Below, piece after piece: positions 16,163 to 25,309 of a DNA stretch of 64,000 bases. Location of the stretch: contig JAHBTQ010000005.1 in assembly GCA_019638495.1 (NCBI GenBank), forward strand, positions 1 to 64,000, written 5' to 3'. The notes beneath the pieces are model-generated. The model was not told the DNA's origin and did not search any database. It saw only the letters and a program-made list of their open reading frames with translations. The translations under genes were made by a program, and so were the position numbers. Each line of letters begins with the position of its first letter. Position 1 is the stretch's first letter. The DNA is from Taibaiella sp. Lineage in GTDB: Bacteria; Bacteroidota; Bacteroidia; Chitinophagales; Chitinophagaceae.

Positions 16163-16315
16163 TTAATAACTGTGCCATCTGCCAAATAACTTATTTACAT
16201 TCCTATCCCAGGTAAGTTTTTTCAACCTTTCGGCCGCTCGCACCTTCCTTTTCTTGCCAGCTAAAAGCGAAAAATAGGTAGCTGCAAGAAAACCCAGAGA
16301 AATAATGAGTTCCAT
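16163..16315 (-). CDS. Micro-membrane protein 3 of a tandem set (50 aa)
   Basis: ATG at 16315 to the stop at 16163 encodes 50 residues: helix MELIISLGFLAATYFSLLAG, then a basic tail KKRKVRAAERLKKLTWDRNVNKLFGRW. It keeps the plan of the two neighbours (short N-terminus, one helix, Lys/Arg tail with a W-D-R core) but is more diverged. The frame stays open to 16423, but a TAGATTTG box (16321-16328) sits 5 nt before the ATG at 16315, favouring the short form. Function unknown. Confidence 0.6.
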   Translation of the reverse strand: MELIISLGFLAATYFSLLAGKKRKVRAAERLKKLTWDRNVNKLFGRWHSY

Positions 16316-16320
16316 ACCTA

Positions 16321-16328
16321 CAAATCTA
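16321..16328 (-). promoter_or_regulatory. Putative -7 box of micro-protein 3
   Basis: TAGATTTG on the minus strand, 5 nt before the ATG, giving a nearly leaderless transcript. No -33 element recognised. Confidence 0.4.
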
Positions 16329-16843
16329 AAGCCGAGCAATACGTTGCGACCCTCCGGCTCCGGTGTTGGCAACTCCGTGCGGCAGGTGCTTGCGCACTCG
16401 CGGATACTGGAGCGTATCCGCATTTACAGGACTCTTCGGAGCGAAACGGCAGACTGTGAATAGTTGACACATACAAGTTCCTTTTATCAGTTAAAGAATT
16501 CCGGGTTACCGGTTACCTGTATCGTTTCGTGCAAAGGGTGATGAGACAACATCAAACCAAATGCCAAAACTATTCCTCGTTGTATTTCAGCATGTTACTG
16601 CGATATTTTTATTAATATATATTCCGCATAGCGGAAATTATTCCATTTTTAGAAGCATATAGCCTGCTCATTTACAGCACAATATCTGCACCTACTCACT
16701 TTCCTGCTATACGTATAATGCAATACTGGCGGGCTTTTTCTCTTTTTTTGCAGTATATTTGTAACTCTTGTTCACCGCCAATAGTCTCTCTCTGCGACGG
16801 CGGTATTTTTATCCGTTTCAATAACGCATAACAACTGAAATCT
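16329..16843. other. Gene-free stretch with two hairpins and a possible promoter before the dapB-like gene
   Basis: No convincing coding frame on either strand. It holds a perfect 8-bp hairpin GCGGATAC/GTATCCGC with a 6-nt loop (16400-16421), a 6-bp hairpin TTCCGC/GCGGAA (16622-16636) and a TATATTTG box at 16754-16761, 82 nt before the start of the dapB-like gene. No tRNA fold was found. Confidence 0.4.
16754..16761 (+). promoter_or_regulatory. Putative -7 box of the dapB-like gene
   Basis: TATATTTG fits TAnnTTTG and would give a 5' UTR of about 75 nt. A -33 element at the right distance is not clear. Confidence 0.35.
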
Positions 16844-17596
16844 ATGAAAATAGGCGTAATAGGATTTGGGAAAGCCGGCAAAGCAGTTGCTTCGGTCGTA
16901 TTGCAAAGCCCCGATTTTGAACTTCAATGGGTACTTAGAAAATCTGAGACCCTCGAAAATCGCTCTGTAGGTGAGTTCCTGGGCATCAAGTCGGACGAAC
17001 CTGGCTTCATTCGTTCAGTGGACCATATCGAGATCAATCAATTTCTGGACGAACACCCGGTAGACCTAATAATTGACTTCTCACCACCAGCCAGTATCCA
17101 TTACTACGGCAAAGCGGCAGCTAAAAGGGGAATAAAGATTGTTTCTGCCATATCGCATTATGGACAGAACGAGCTTGACCTGCTCAACGAGCTTTCTAAA
17201 GAAACTGTCGTATTCTGGTCGCCAAATATTACACTTGGCGTCAACTACTTGCTCTTTGCCGGCAAATTCCTGAAAAAGATAGCTCCTTGGGTAGACATAG
17301 AGGTGATCGAAGAGCACTTCAAACACAAGGAGGGGGTTTCCGGTACAGCGTTGAAAATTGCCGAAGAATTGGAAGTTAATGTCTCTGACATCAATTCTGT
17401 GCGTGCAGGTGGCATCGTTGGCAAGCACGAGATCATCTTCGGCTTCCCCTACCAGACAGTGCGCCTCATACATGAATCTATCTCGCGTGAGGCATTTGGC
17501 AATGGCGTAATCTTCGTGGCGCAAAACCTTGACAACAAGCCAAACGGGCTCTACAATTTCGAGGATATACTACTACCTTATTTTTCGATGTCATAG
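16844..17596 (+). CDS. Divergent dihydrodipicolinate reductase (DapB-like)
   Basis: The 250-residue protein has the DapB two-domain plan: an N-terminal NAD(P) fold (MKIGVIGFGKAGKAV, FSPPASIHYYGKAA) and a C-terminal substrate domain (SPNITLGVNYLL, EEHFKHKEGVSGTALKIAEEL, RAGGIVGKHEIIF, SISREAFGNG). DapB reduces the dipicolinate precursor in lysine/diaminopimelate synthesis. Differences from the E. coli type: the paired His-His is His158-Phe159, and the DAPSGT loop is one residue shorter (GVSGT), although Lys162 and SGT are kept. It may be a true but diverged DapB or a reductase for a related cyclic imine. No other lysine gene is near. Confidence 0.8.
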   Translation: MKIGVIGFGKAGKAVASVVLQSPDFELQWVLRKSETLENRSVGEFLGIKSDEPGFIRSVDHIEINQFLDEHPVDLIIDFSPPASIHYYGKAAAKRGIKIVSAISHYGQNELDLLNELSKETVVFWSPNITLGVNYLLFAGKFLKKIAPWVDIEVIEEHFKHKEGVSGTALKIAEELEVNVSDINSVRAGGIVGKHEIIFGFPYQTVRLIHESISREAFGNGVIFVAQNLDNKPNGLYNFEDILLPYFSMS

Positions 17597-17798
17597 TTAG
17601 TTGCAATTCTAATTTCCACGCCCACATTGTGGTTGCCCCCGATTACCGGATTGGCAACTTAATGCCATGTAGTAACGATTTTTCTTTGATAACGGAATTG
17701 TTTATCTTAGTATCGGTTACGTCTCACAGCCAGGTCATTGCTCTTCAGATTGTTTAGGTAGTAGTACAAGTATTGTTTCACGCAAAAAACTTCAACTA

Positions 17799-19580
17799 TT
17801 GAAACCTACCGATATCAAGAACCCCGAGTACTTTCATAAAGTAGTCGACTGCCAGTATGCATGCCCTGCGCATACACCCGTTCCCGAGTACATACGGCTG
17901 ATAGCACAACAGAAATATTCAGAGGCCTACATGGTAAACTGGGAATCGAACGTGTTCCCGGGTATACTGGGCCGCACTTGCGACCGCCCGTGTGAACCGG
18001 CGTGCAGGCGAGGTAGAGTAGAGGAAGAGCCTGTAGCCATCTGCAGGCTGAAGCGTGTGGCGGCCGACAATAAGGACGATGTAAAGCGGTTCATGCCGAA
18101 AGGTCCCTTTGAACCTAACGGCAAAAAGGTAGCTCTTGTAGGTGCCGGCCCCGCAGCGCTCACAGTAGCGCGCGACCTGGCGCCACTGGGCTACGAGCTT
18201 CACATATTCGACGAACAAAAGGGGGGCGGTGGCTTTATGCGCAGCCAGATACCGTCATTCCGTCTACCAGAATCCGTACTGGAAGAGGAGGTGAACTACA
18301 TCCTGGACCTTGGAGTCGTAAAACACTTCAACCACTACGTAAAGAGTCTTGAAGCATTGTTGGCTGAAGGCTATGACGCAATCTTCGTAGGCTCAGGTGC
18401 CCCACGCGGCCGCGACCTTGATATCCCCGGACGCAAAGAGGCCGATGCTCATGTGCACATCGGCATAAACTGGCTGGCCAATGTAGCCTTTGAACACACA
18501 AGCAAAATAGGACGTCGCGTAATAGTGTTGGGCGGTGGCAATACGGCTATGGACTGCTGTCGTACTGCGCGCAGGCTGGGCGGCGAAGAGGTGAAGGTAA
18601 TTGTGCGAAGCCCGTTTGCAGAGATGAAGGCCTCCCCATGGGAGAAGGAAGACGCCATCCACGAAGACATTCCTATCATAGACAATCATGTACCCAAATC
18701 ATTTGTGGTAGAGAACGGAGTTCTCAAAGGCATGATGTTTGAAAAGGTGCATGCCGTGTACGAAAATGGCAAACGCAAGCTGGTGCCGACGGGCGAGGCA
18801 GAGGTCTTCTACCCTGCAGATGATGTGCTCGTGGCCATTGGCCAGGAGAATAGCTTTCCCTGGATAGAACGTGGCATAGGTATTGATTTTGATAAGTGGG
18901 ATATGCCTGTTGTGAACGAGGTCACCTTTGCTTCTACAAACCCCAAAGTATTCTTTGGGGGAGATGCTGCGTTCGGGCCCAAAAATGTAATTACCGCGGT
19001 GGCGCATGGCCACCAGGCAGCGGTATCCATTCATCGCTACTGCATGGGTGAGGACATAAACCAGCGTCCCGCCCCACATGTAAACCTCTACAGCCAGAAG
19101 ATGGGTATACATGAATGGAGCTATGACAGTGAGGTGGTCGTTGATAAGCGCTATGCCGTGCCGCATGCCGACAAGACGCTGACGCTTACTAATCGCAAGA
19201 AAGAAGTAGAGCTCGGTTTTGACCTGCCCACCGGCTTTAAGGAAGCAGAGCGCTGCCTTAACTGTGATGTGCAAACGGTATTCACAGAGAGCAAGTGTAT
19301 AGAATGCGACGCATGTATGGACATCTGCCCCACATCCTGCATCACCTTTATGCCGAATATGGAAACTGAAGCAGAAATAAGACAGCACACAAAAGTCCTG
19401 GCGTCAAACACCACCCAGGACCTGTACGTTTCCGCGCCGCTGGCTACCACAAGGGTAATGGTAAAGGATGAAGATGTGTGTCTGCACTGTGGCCTTTGCG
19501 CAGAGCGCTGCCCCACATCAGCATGGGACATGCAAAAGTTCCTTTACAAAGTGACGAAGGCAGAGGGGGCATGTTGTTAG
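17799..19580 (+). CDS. GltD-like FAD/NAD(P) oxidoreductase with C-terminal ferredoxin clusters
   Basis: A 593-residue flavoprotein. The N-terminus carries the Fe-S region of the glutamate synthase small subunit family (CQYACPAHTPVPEYI, CDRPCEPACRRG), followed by an FAD-binding fold (ALVGAGPAALTVA), an NAD(P)-binding fold (VIVLGGGNTAMDCCRTA) and the closing FFGGDAAFGPKNVITAVAHG. The last ~100 residues hold two 4Fe-4S clusters: CIECDACMDICPTSC and CLHCGLCAERCPTSAW. It probably moves electrons between NAD(P)H and a ferredoxin-type acceptor. The start is TTG at 17799; no ATG lies upstream in frame for a long way and the family begins there. Its stop overlaps the stop of the convergent kinase gene. 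Confidence 0.85.
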   Translation: MKPTDIKNPEYFHKVVDCQYACPAHTPVPEYIRLIAQQKYSEAYMVNWESNVFPGILGRTCDRPCEPACRRGRVEEEPVAICRLKRVAADNKDDVKRFMPKGPFEPNGKKVALVGAGPAALTVARDLAPLGYELHIFDEQKGGGGFMRSQIPSFRLPESVLEEEVNYILDLGVVKHFNHYVKSLEALLAEGYDAIFVGSGAPRGRDLDIPGRKEADAHVHIGINWLANVAFEHTSKIGRRVIVLGGGNTAMDCCRTARRLGGEEVKVIVRSPFAEMKASPWEKEDAIHEDIPIIDNHVPKSFVVENGVLKGMMFEKVHAVYENGKRKLVPTGEAEVFYPADDVLVAIGQENSFPWIERGIGIDFDKWDMPVVNEVTFASTNPKVFFGGDAAFGPKNVITAVAHGHQAAVSIHRYCMGEDINQRPAPHVNLYSQKMGIHEWSYDSEVVVDKRYAVPHADKTLTLTNRKKEVELGFDLPTGFKEAERCLNCDVQTVFTESKCIECDACMDICPTSCITFMPNMETEAEIRQHTKVLASNTTQDLYVSAPLATTRVMVKDEDVCLHCGLCAERCPTSAWDMQKFLYKVTKAEGACC

Positions 19581-22414
19581 ATCTGCATTCCTGACAGAAC
19601 CAGGTTCAATTCCCCAGATACTTTAGCAGCGATCTTGCGTACCCTCTTGACCAATTTTTGAGCCTTCACAAGGTCATCGGAGTCTTTCATACCCTCCAGT
19701 GTCACGAGGTCTTTCATGGCTGTTGTTACCCCAAAACTCTGAAACGACGGCTTTATTTTATGCGCAGCATCAGACAGCGCAGGCATGTCTTCAAACTCTA
19801 TGGCCTGTGCCATCTGGTTCATAGAAATGGTCATCTCTTCCAGGAACATAGTAGTGAGGTTATAAACAAACTCCTCGCCCAACCCCAGCGACCTGATACC
19901 GGACAAATCGGTCAAACCGCTCGTCGACACCTCACCCTTTGCTACGGATGGCTGGCTCACGCCAGACTCGCCCAGCCACTTTACTATCAGCGATATCATC
20001 ACCGCCTCGTCAAACGGCTTGGTAATAAAATCATTCATACCTGCCTCTTTGCAACGCCTGGCTTCCTGCTGCTGCGCGTTTGCAGTAAGTGCGAGGATCG
20101 GAATCGCATCATCAATACCAGCACGTATCGCACGCGTAGCATCCAGTCCATTCATCACGGGCATCTGCATATCCATAAGTACTATGTCAAACTCACCAAC
20201 CTTCAGTGCTTCGACCGCTTCCTCACCGTTCACCGCCTCGGTAACCGTGGCTCCATATTGCGCAAGTATAGTGGTAGCCAGCAGCCTGTTCATAGAATTG
20301 TCTTCGGCAAGCAATATCCGCTTCCCCTTCAACGCCGTGGAATCGGGCATTATATCCGCTTCGACTTGCAAATCCTTTTTCTTTCCCTTACGTAGCTCCA
20401 GCGAAAATGAAATAGAGGTTCCTTTGTTTTTCTCGCTGGTCACCCCTATAGTCCCACCCATCAGTTCCACAAGCTGCTTTGAAATGCTCATGCCAAGGCC
20501 TGTGCCACCATACCTTCGAGAAATGCTCTCATCCTCCTGCGAAAATTTATCAAAGAGATGTGCAAGGAATTCCTGGCTCATACCTATGCCAGTATCCGTT
20601 ACTGTAAATCTTATCAGTTGTGCGTCTCCCCTATCCGTCACCAGGGTGCAAGACATGTGCACGCTACCCTTATCGGTAAACTTCACTGCATTGCTAAGCA
20701 GGTTCATAAGCACCTGGTTCAACCGATGGGGATCGCCCACCAGCACACCCGCTATTCGCTCGTCGCACTGGCATTCAAGTAGCAGCCCCTTTTCTTCTGC
20801 CCTGAATTTGAGTATCTGCACCGCCTTGCTGATGTGCTCGTTCAGACTAAAGGAGATCTTCTCGAGGCTTACCTTTCCGGCCTCCAGCCTGGAGAAGTCA
20901 AGCAGGTCATTGATAATGACCATCAGGTTGTCTGATGCATTCCGGATAACATCAAGGTAGAAGGATTGCTGATCGTCCAGTTGTGTCCGCGCCAGCAACT
21001 TGCCCAGACCGATGATTGCATTCATTGGTGTGCGTATCTCATGGCTCATATTGGCAAGGAATATCTCCTTCGCATGGGCCGAGCTCTCTGCCTCCGATTT
21101 GGCCTTTCTTAGCTCTTCCTCTATTCGCTTCTGAGACGTAATGTCCAGGTGGATACCTATTGAACCTGAAAATTCGTTCTTGTCATTAAAGAGTGGCGCA
21201 CCACTTATGAGCCACCACTTCGGCTCCCCATTCTTGTCCACGATCTCCATTTCGTAGGCATCTGACGTTCCGTGCTTTCGTCGTTCCATTACCACCTCGG
21301 TAGCACCAGAACTTTCAGGCCGTACAAATAATTGCGGCGCATTCCGGCCTACCAGCTCTGCAGCGGAATATCCGCTCATATTACAAAAGCTCTGGTTCGC
21401 ATAAACGATATTCTCATCGGGGCTTACCTGGAGTAGTCCCAGGTTCATGTTTTCAATGATACTCCGGTATTTTTCTTCGCTTGTGCGCAATGCCTTCTCG
21501 GCCCTTACCCTTGCTGTGATGTCCTGCGAAAAGCCAATCACGTAAGGCGATTCTCCCTCACCCGTAACAAGGAAATTCTGATAGAGCAGGTATAGCCTAT
21601 CTCCGGCACTCGTCACCCCCACCATCACACCGTTAGCAACGCCATCTTCAACAATCTTATCAAGATATGCCGCTTTGAAATCGTAATGCTTGTCTGCCGC
21701 CAATAACGAAGAAAGGTTCCGGCCCACAAGCTGTTCTTTCGGTATTCCGAATACAGTAGCAGAAGCTTCGTTGACATCAGTCACCACCCCTTGCAGATCG
21801 TGCGTACAAATGAGAGCCTGGCTGTTGTTAAAAATGTTTCGGAAACGCGTCTCGCTTTTTCTCACCTGCTCCTCTGTCCTCTTTCGGTCAGTGATGTTAA
21901 CGCCATATACGATCACAATATCTACTTCACCCGCACTATTCAGGACCGGATGTAATATCCTCAGGTTATATTCCGCCTCATTTCCCGGCTTTACTATTTT
22001 CTCTTCCCAGTTCTTCGGCTGTTTTGTTCTAAGCACTTCTTCAAACACTTTCTTCCGCTCCTCGCTGAACTTGCCGGAATTTCCCCTGAAGGCATGGTAT
22101 TCTTCGTCCGTCTTTCCAATGATCCAGGAGCGCATTACCGAATCCTTGATCGCATTCTTATTCACGAAGAGATATCTGTGCTGAGGATCGATCACAGCAA
22201 TATCCGCCGGCATAAAATCGAGTATATGCTGAAAAAAGCGTTGACTTTCAGCGGCATTGTCTGCCTTCTGCCTTGCCGCGGCATAGTCAATGTTGCGTTT
22301 ATTATAGCTGTGATTTACAGCAGCCAGAAACCTCTTCATCTCCTCCCGCTCTGCAAACCCGGGAGGAAGAAATGCATCGATCTGGTTCTGCAATTCTTCG
22401 TTCAGCTTATTCAT
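19577..22414 (-). CDS. Hybrid sensor histidine kinase: PAS x3, HisKA, HATPase, receiver, HPt
   Basis: A 945-residue soluble-looking hybrid kinase with no clear membrane helix. Order: short coiled N-terminus; three PAS domains (about 55-175, 185-305, 312-430); HisKA with phospho-His458 (ANMSHEIRTPMN); HATPase with the N box (NLLSNAVKFT), DTGIGM and GGTGLGMSI; receiver with Asp748 (VLMDMQMPVMNG) and TKP (798-800); and an HPt domain with His885 (AAHKIKPSF). It therefore carries a whole internal phosphorelay and would pass phosphate to a separate regulator not encoded next to it. A CAAAATTA (TAATTTTG) box lies 17 nt upstream. Confidence 0.95.
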   Translation of the reverse strand: MNKLNEELQNQIDAFLPPGFAEREEMKRFLAAVNHSYNKRNIDYAAARQKADNAAESQRFFQHILDFMPADIAVIDPQHRYLFVNKNAIKDSVMRSWIIGKTDEEYHAFRGNSGKFSEERKKVFEEVLRTKQPKNWEEKIVKPGNEAEYNLRILHPVLNSAGEVDIVIVYGVNITDRKRTEEQVRKSETRFRNIFNNSQALICTHDLQGVVTDVNEASATVFGIPKEQLVGRNLSSLLAADKHYDFKAAYLDKIVEDGVANGVMVGVTSAGDRLYLLYQNFLVTGEGESPYVIGFSQDITARVRAEKALRTSEEKYRSIIENMNLGLLQVSPDENIVYANQSFCNMSGYSAAELVGRNAPQLFVRPESSGATEVVMERRKHGTSDAYEMEIVDKNGEPKWWLISGAPLFNDKNEFSGSIGIHLDITSQKRIEEELRKAKSEAESSAHAKEIFLANMSHEIRTPMNAIIGLGKLLARTQLDDQQSFYLDVIRNASDNLMVIINDLLDFSRLEAGKVSLEKISFSLNEHISKAVQILKFRAEEKGLLLECQCDERIAGVLVGDPHRLNQVLMNLLSNAVKFTDKGSVHMSCTLVTDRGDAQLIRFTVTDTGIGMSQEFLAHLFDKFSQEDESISRRYGGTGLGMSISKQLVELMGGTIGVTSEKNKGTSISFSLELRKGKKKDLQVEADIMPDSTALKGKRILLAEDNSMNRLLATTILAQYGATVTEAVNGEEAVEALKVGEFDIVLMDMQMPVMNGLDATRAIRAGIDDAIPILALTANAQQQEARRCKEAGMNDFITKPFDEAVMISLIVKWLGESGVSQPSVAKGEVSTSGLTDLSGIRSLGLGEEFVYNLTTMFLEEMTISMNQMAQAIEFEDMPALSDAAHKIKPSFQSFGVTTAMKDLVTLEGMKDSDDLVKAQKLVKRVRKIAAKVSGELNLVLSGMQI

Positions 22415-22430
22415 TATAGATAGTAGGCGC

Positions 22431-22438
22431 CAAAATTA
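22431..22438 (-). promoter_or_regulatory. Putative -7 box of the hybrid kinase gene
   Basis: TAATTTTG on the minus strand, 16 nt before the ATG at 22414. No -33 element seen. Confidence 0.4.
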
Positions 22439-22509
22439 AAGGAAATCCAGCGAGCCGCGGTAGTGGGTTACGTTCTCTTTGGAAATCTAGCTGCGCAATC
22501 CTGAACGCA

Positions 22510-23325
22510 CTACATTTTCGCATCCTTAAATGAATCCTCAAGGAAACGCTTCATATCATTCCACGACTTCTTATCCGCGTTCTCGTTGTACTGAATTGGC
22601 AAATCAAATTTCTTGCCGGTTTCAGTAGCCGCAGGATTAGTAAAGGCATGTGTAGCCTGCTGATAAACAATAAACTTGTACGGAAGCCCTGCCGTTGCCA
22701 TATTCCTGCGAAACGCAGCAACATCCGCCTCGGGCACAAATGAATCTGCCCCGCCGTGGCATACAAGTAGCTTCGCTCTAACAGCGTCCCTCTTAGCCTG
22801 TGGTGTTTTCAGACCGCCATGAAAACTCACCGCCGCAGAAAGATTGCTGCCCAGCAGAGCCGCATTTAACGCCATTGAACCACCAAAACAATATCCAACT
22901 GCAGCGATCTTCTTTGGGTTAGCAAGACGATGTTTGTTAATAAAGGTAATGGCCGCCTCAATTCTCTCTTTCCCCAGTGCGGCATTTTTATAGAAGGGCG
23001 ACGATAGCTCTTGCGCGGTTTTGGGATCCTCTGCAAGCTTGCCATCACCATACATGTCAACAGCCATAGCCAGGTAGCCTAGCTCTGCAAGCATACGCGC
23101 ACGCATACGGGGATAATCATTATTCCCCCACCATTCCGGCACCACAAGCACTATTGGCCTTCTGCCCGTCTTACTGCTGTCATAAGCTACATAGCCCTTG
23201 AACGTTGTCTTCTTGCTGGAGTAGGTTACCTCTTCCCCCACAATATTTGCGTTCGCTTCGGCAAAAAGAGGTGTGACAGATAGAAGTAGCGCAAAAAAGG
23301 CCAAAGTAATGTGCAGCGATCTCAT
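22510..23325 (-). CDS. Exported dienelactone hydrolase family protein
   Basis: A 271-residue alpha/beta hydrolase with an N-terminal signal peptide (MRSLHITLAFFALLLSVTPLFAEA), so it acts outside the cytoplasm. The dienelactone-hydrolase triad is visible: nucleophile Cys in VGYCFGGSM, Asp in HGGADSFVP and His in ATHAFT. The PEWWG motif near the oxyanion hole is also typical. Real substrates of exported members are generally unknown; some act on esters or lactones of aromatic breakdown. I chose the start at 23325 for the signal peptide, not the in-frame ATG at 23352. Confidence 0.88.
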   Translation of the reverse strand: MRSLHITLAFFALLLSVTPLFAEANANIVGEEVTYSSKKTTFKGYVAYDSSKTGRRPIVLVVPEWWGNNDYPRMRARMLAELGYLAMAVDMYGDGKLAEDPKTAQELSSPFYKNAALGKERIEAAITFINKHRLANPKKIAAVGYCFGGSMALNAALLGSNLSAAVSFHGGLKTPQAKRDAVRAKLLVCHGGADSFVPEADVAAFRRNMATAGLPYKFIVYQQATHAFTNPAATETGKKFDLPIQYNENADKKSWNDMKRFLEDSFKDAKM

Positions 23326-23407
23326 ATTTAGCTGAATAAAGGCACATAACATTTATGCGCAAACGCTAAATTAATGAAATAAATCACATCTTAGAAGTTC
23401 GGGCGGA

Positions 23408-24805
23408 TTATTGCCATTCCGGCTCCGCGATACTTTCAACCAGGTGTGGCGCTTTTGCCACCACCTGCCTGATACCACCCTCCACGCTCGCCACGAAGTG
23501 AAAGCCGGCAGTACGCATCAATGATGCTGCCATCATAGACCTATACCCCCCTGCGCAGTAGATAAGCCATTTGTCATTGGCATTCAGCTTTGGCAGCTCT
23601 TGCTGCAGGGCATTAAGCGGAATGTGCAGCGCTCCGGTCATTCGTTCTCGGGCAGCCTCTCTTCTGTTGCGAACATCCAGCAGGCGATAACCTTCATTGT
23701 CTACCAGGTCAGCACATTCATCCCCCGTCACCGTCATTATCCTGCCGTATTGCTCCCCGGCCTTGAACCAGCTATCTATTCCTCCGTGCAGGTAACCACG
23801 CACGCGCTCATAACCTATACGTGCCAGCCGCTCTATTGCTTCCCTTTCCTTCCCCGGCACACATACCAGCAACAGGTCCCGGCCGGCATCAACCAAAGAA
23901 CCTGCCCAAACGGCGAAGTCTCCATTTAAACCGATATTCAGCGAGCCGGGAATAAACCCTGCTGCAAAGTCCATCGGATCTCGGGTATCCAGTATTAGCG
24001 CACCGGCATTATGGATGTCCGTAAACTCCCGAACAGGCAAAGCGTTAAGGCTGGATTCCATCACCCGGTCATACGGGCTGGCACCTACTTTGTTCAGCGT
24101 GGCATCAGTAAAGAAATATCCCGGTATATGTGGCAGGTCACTCGTCACTGCTTTTATAAAGTCATCCTTATCCGTAAACTGCATCGCATAGTTGCTGCGG
24201 CGCTCCTCTCCTATAGTGGTAAATGACGAAACGCCGATATTCTTGCCACAGGCTGAGCCAGCCCCGTGACCGGGATAAACGATCACATCATCCGGCAAGG
24301 TCTTGATCTTATTCTCCAGCGAGTCAAAAAGCATGGCTGCCAACGTTTCTTTGGGGAGATTCCCGCTAAGCAGGTCCGGCCTGCCCACATCGCCCACAAA
24401 CAACGTATCGCCGGTAAAAATAGCGTGCGGCACATCCCGGTCGTCATACAAAAGGAAACAAGCTGACTCCACTGTGTGGCCAGGGGTATGCATAATGACC
24501 AGATGCATATCGCCCAATTTCAGGCGCTCGCCGTCTGTACCTATGTGGGCCCTGTAACCGGGTGTAGCATCGGGTCCGAACACTATTTGTGCTCCCGTCT
24601 TATTTGCAAGGTCTATATGACCACTTACAAAATCAGCATGAAAATGTGTTTCCAACACATATTTTATCTTTGCTCCGCGCTCATTGGCGAGCTGAATGTA
24701 TGGAGCAGGATCACGAAGCGGATCAATTACAGCTGCTTCCTTACCGGATTCAATATAATATGCGGCATGCGCCAGGCAATTCGTATAAATCTGTTTGATG
24801 AACAT
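23408..24805 (-). CDS. CstB-like persulfide dioxygenase: MBL fold plus two rhodanese domains
   Basis: The 465-residue protein combines an ETHE1/CstB-type metallo-beta-lactamase domain (residues 1-~245) and two rhodanese domains. Metal ligands: His54 and His56 with Asp58 (THFHADF), the HTPGHT motif, FTGDTLF and PGHGAGSACG. The first rhodanese loop is VCVPGKERE, and the second carries the canonical Cys loop YCAGGYRSM. The family oxidises protein or low-molecular-weight persulfides to sulfite/thiosulfate and protects against sulfide. It is the last gene of the aromatic catabolism run, 12 bp after paaD, which is not its usual setting. Confidence 0.9.
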   Translation of the reverse strand: MFIKQIYTNCLAHAAYYIESGKEAAVIDPLRDPAPYIQLANERGAKIKYVLETHFHADFVSGHIDLANKTGAQIVFGPDATPGYRAHIGTDGERLKLGDMHLVIMHTPGHTVESACFLLYDDRDVPHAIFTGDTLFVGDVGRPDLLSGNLPKETLAAMLFDSLENKIKTLPDDVIVYPGHGAGSACGKNIGVSSFTTIGEERRSNYAMQFTDKDDFIKAVTSDLPHIPGYFFTDATLNKVGASPYDRVMESSLNALPVREFTDIHNAGALILDTRDPMDFAAGFIPGSLNIGLNGDFAVWAGSLVDAGRDLLLVCVPGKEREAIERLARIGYERVRGYLHGGIDSWFKAGEQYGRIMTVTGDECADLVDNEGYRLLDVRNRREAARERMTGALHIPLNALQQELPKLNANDKWLIYCAGGYRSMMAASLMRTAGFHFVASVEGGIRQVVAKAPHLVESIAEPEWQ

Positions 24806-24817
24806 GGTCGAATAAAT

Positions 24818-25309
24818 TTAGTGACACTTGAAATAGTCAAACGGCTCCTTACAATCATTGCACTGGTATAGCGCTTTGCAGGCCGTGGAGCCAAACCTGC
24901 TTATCATCACTGTGTTCTTTGAATTACACCGTGGACACTCGATCTCATTATGCTGAAACACCTCGTGGTTACAAGAACTGTGTAGCGGTGGCGCAATGCC
25001 GTATTCCTTCAGCTTCGCCTTCGCCTTATCAGACATAAGGTCTGTTGTCCACGCAGGCTCTATTACGTTTCTTACGCTAGCATTCTTTACGCCACTTTTA
25101 TGTAGCGTAGCAAGTATGTCGGCTTCTATAAGCCCCATTGCAGGACAGCCCGTGTAGGTAGGCGTAATGATCACCTCCACCCTGTCATCGTCTATTACCA
25201 CATCCCGCAGCATACCCATCTCCTCTATACTCACCACCGGTATTTCCGGATCGGGGATTGTAGACAACAGCCTCAGTATATCGAAACGTGACGGATGAAT
25301 TGCTACCAT
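24818..25309 (-). CDS. paaD: Phenylacetyl-CoA epoxidase maturation factor PaaD
   Basis: A 163-residue protein of the PaaD (PaaJ) family, which is needed to mature the diiron or Fe-S parts of the phenylacetyl-CoA epoxidase. The N-terminal half is a MIP18/SufT-type domain (TIPDPEIPVVSIEEMGML, TYTGCPAMG). The C-terminus is a Cys-rich metal-binding tail: SCNHEVF, ECPRCNSKN, ACKALYQCNDCKEPF, KCH. It overlaps the paaC stop by 7 bp. Confidence 0.93.
   Translation of the reverse strand: MVAIHPSRFDILRLLSTIPDPEIPVVSIEEMGMLRDVVIDDDRVEVIITPTYTGCPAMGLIEADILATLHKSGVKNASVRNVIEPAWTTDLMSDKAKAKLKEYGIAPPLHSSCNHEVFQHNEIECPRCNSKNTVMISRFGSTACKALYQCNDCKEPFDYFKCH

Noticed and set aside
16316..16423. N-terminal extension of micro-protein 3
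   Set aside because: The extension is Arg/Pro-rich, crosses a TAGATTTG box and breaks the plan shared with the two neighbouring micro-genes.
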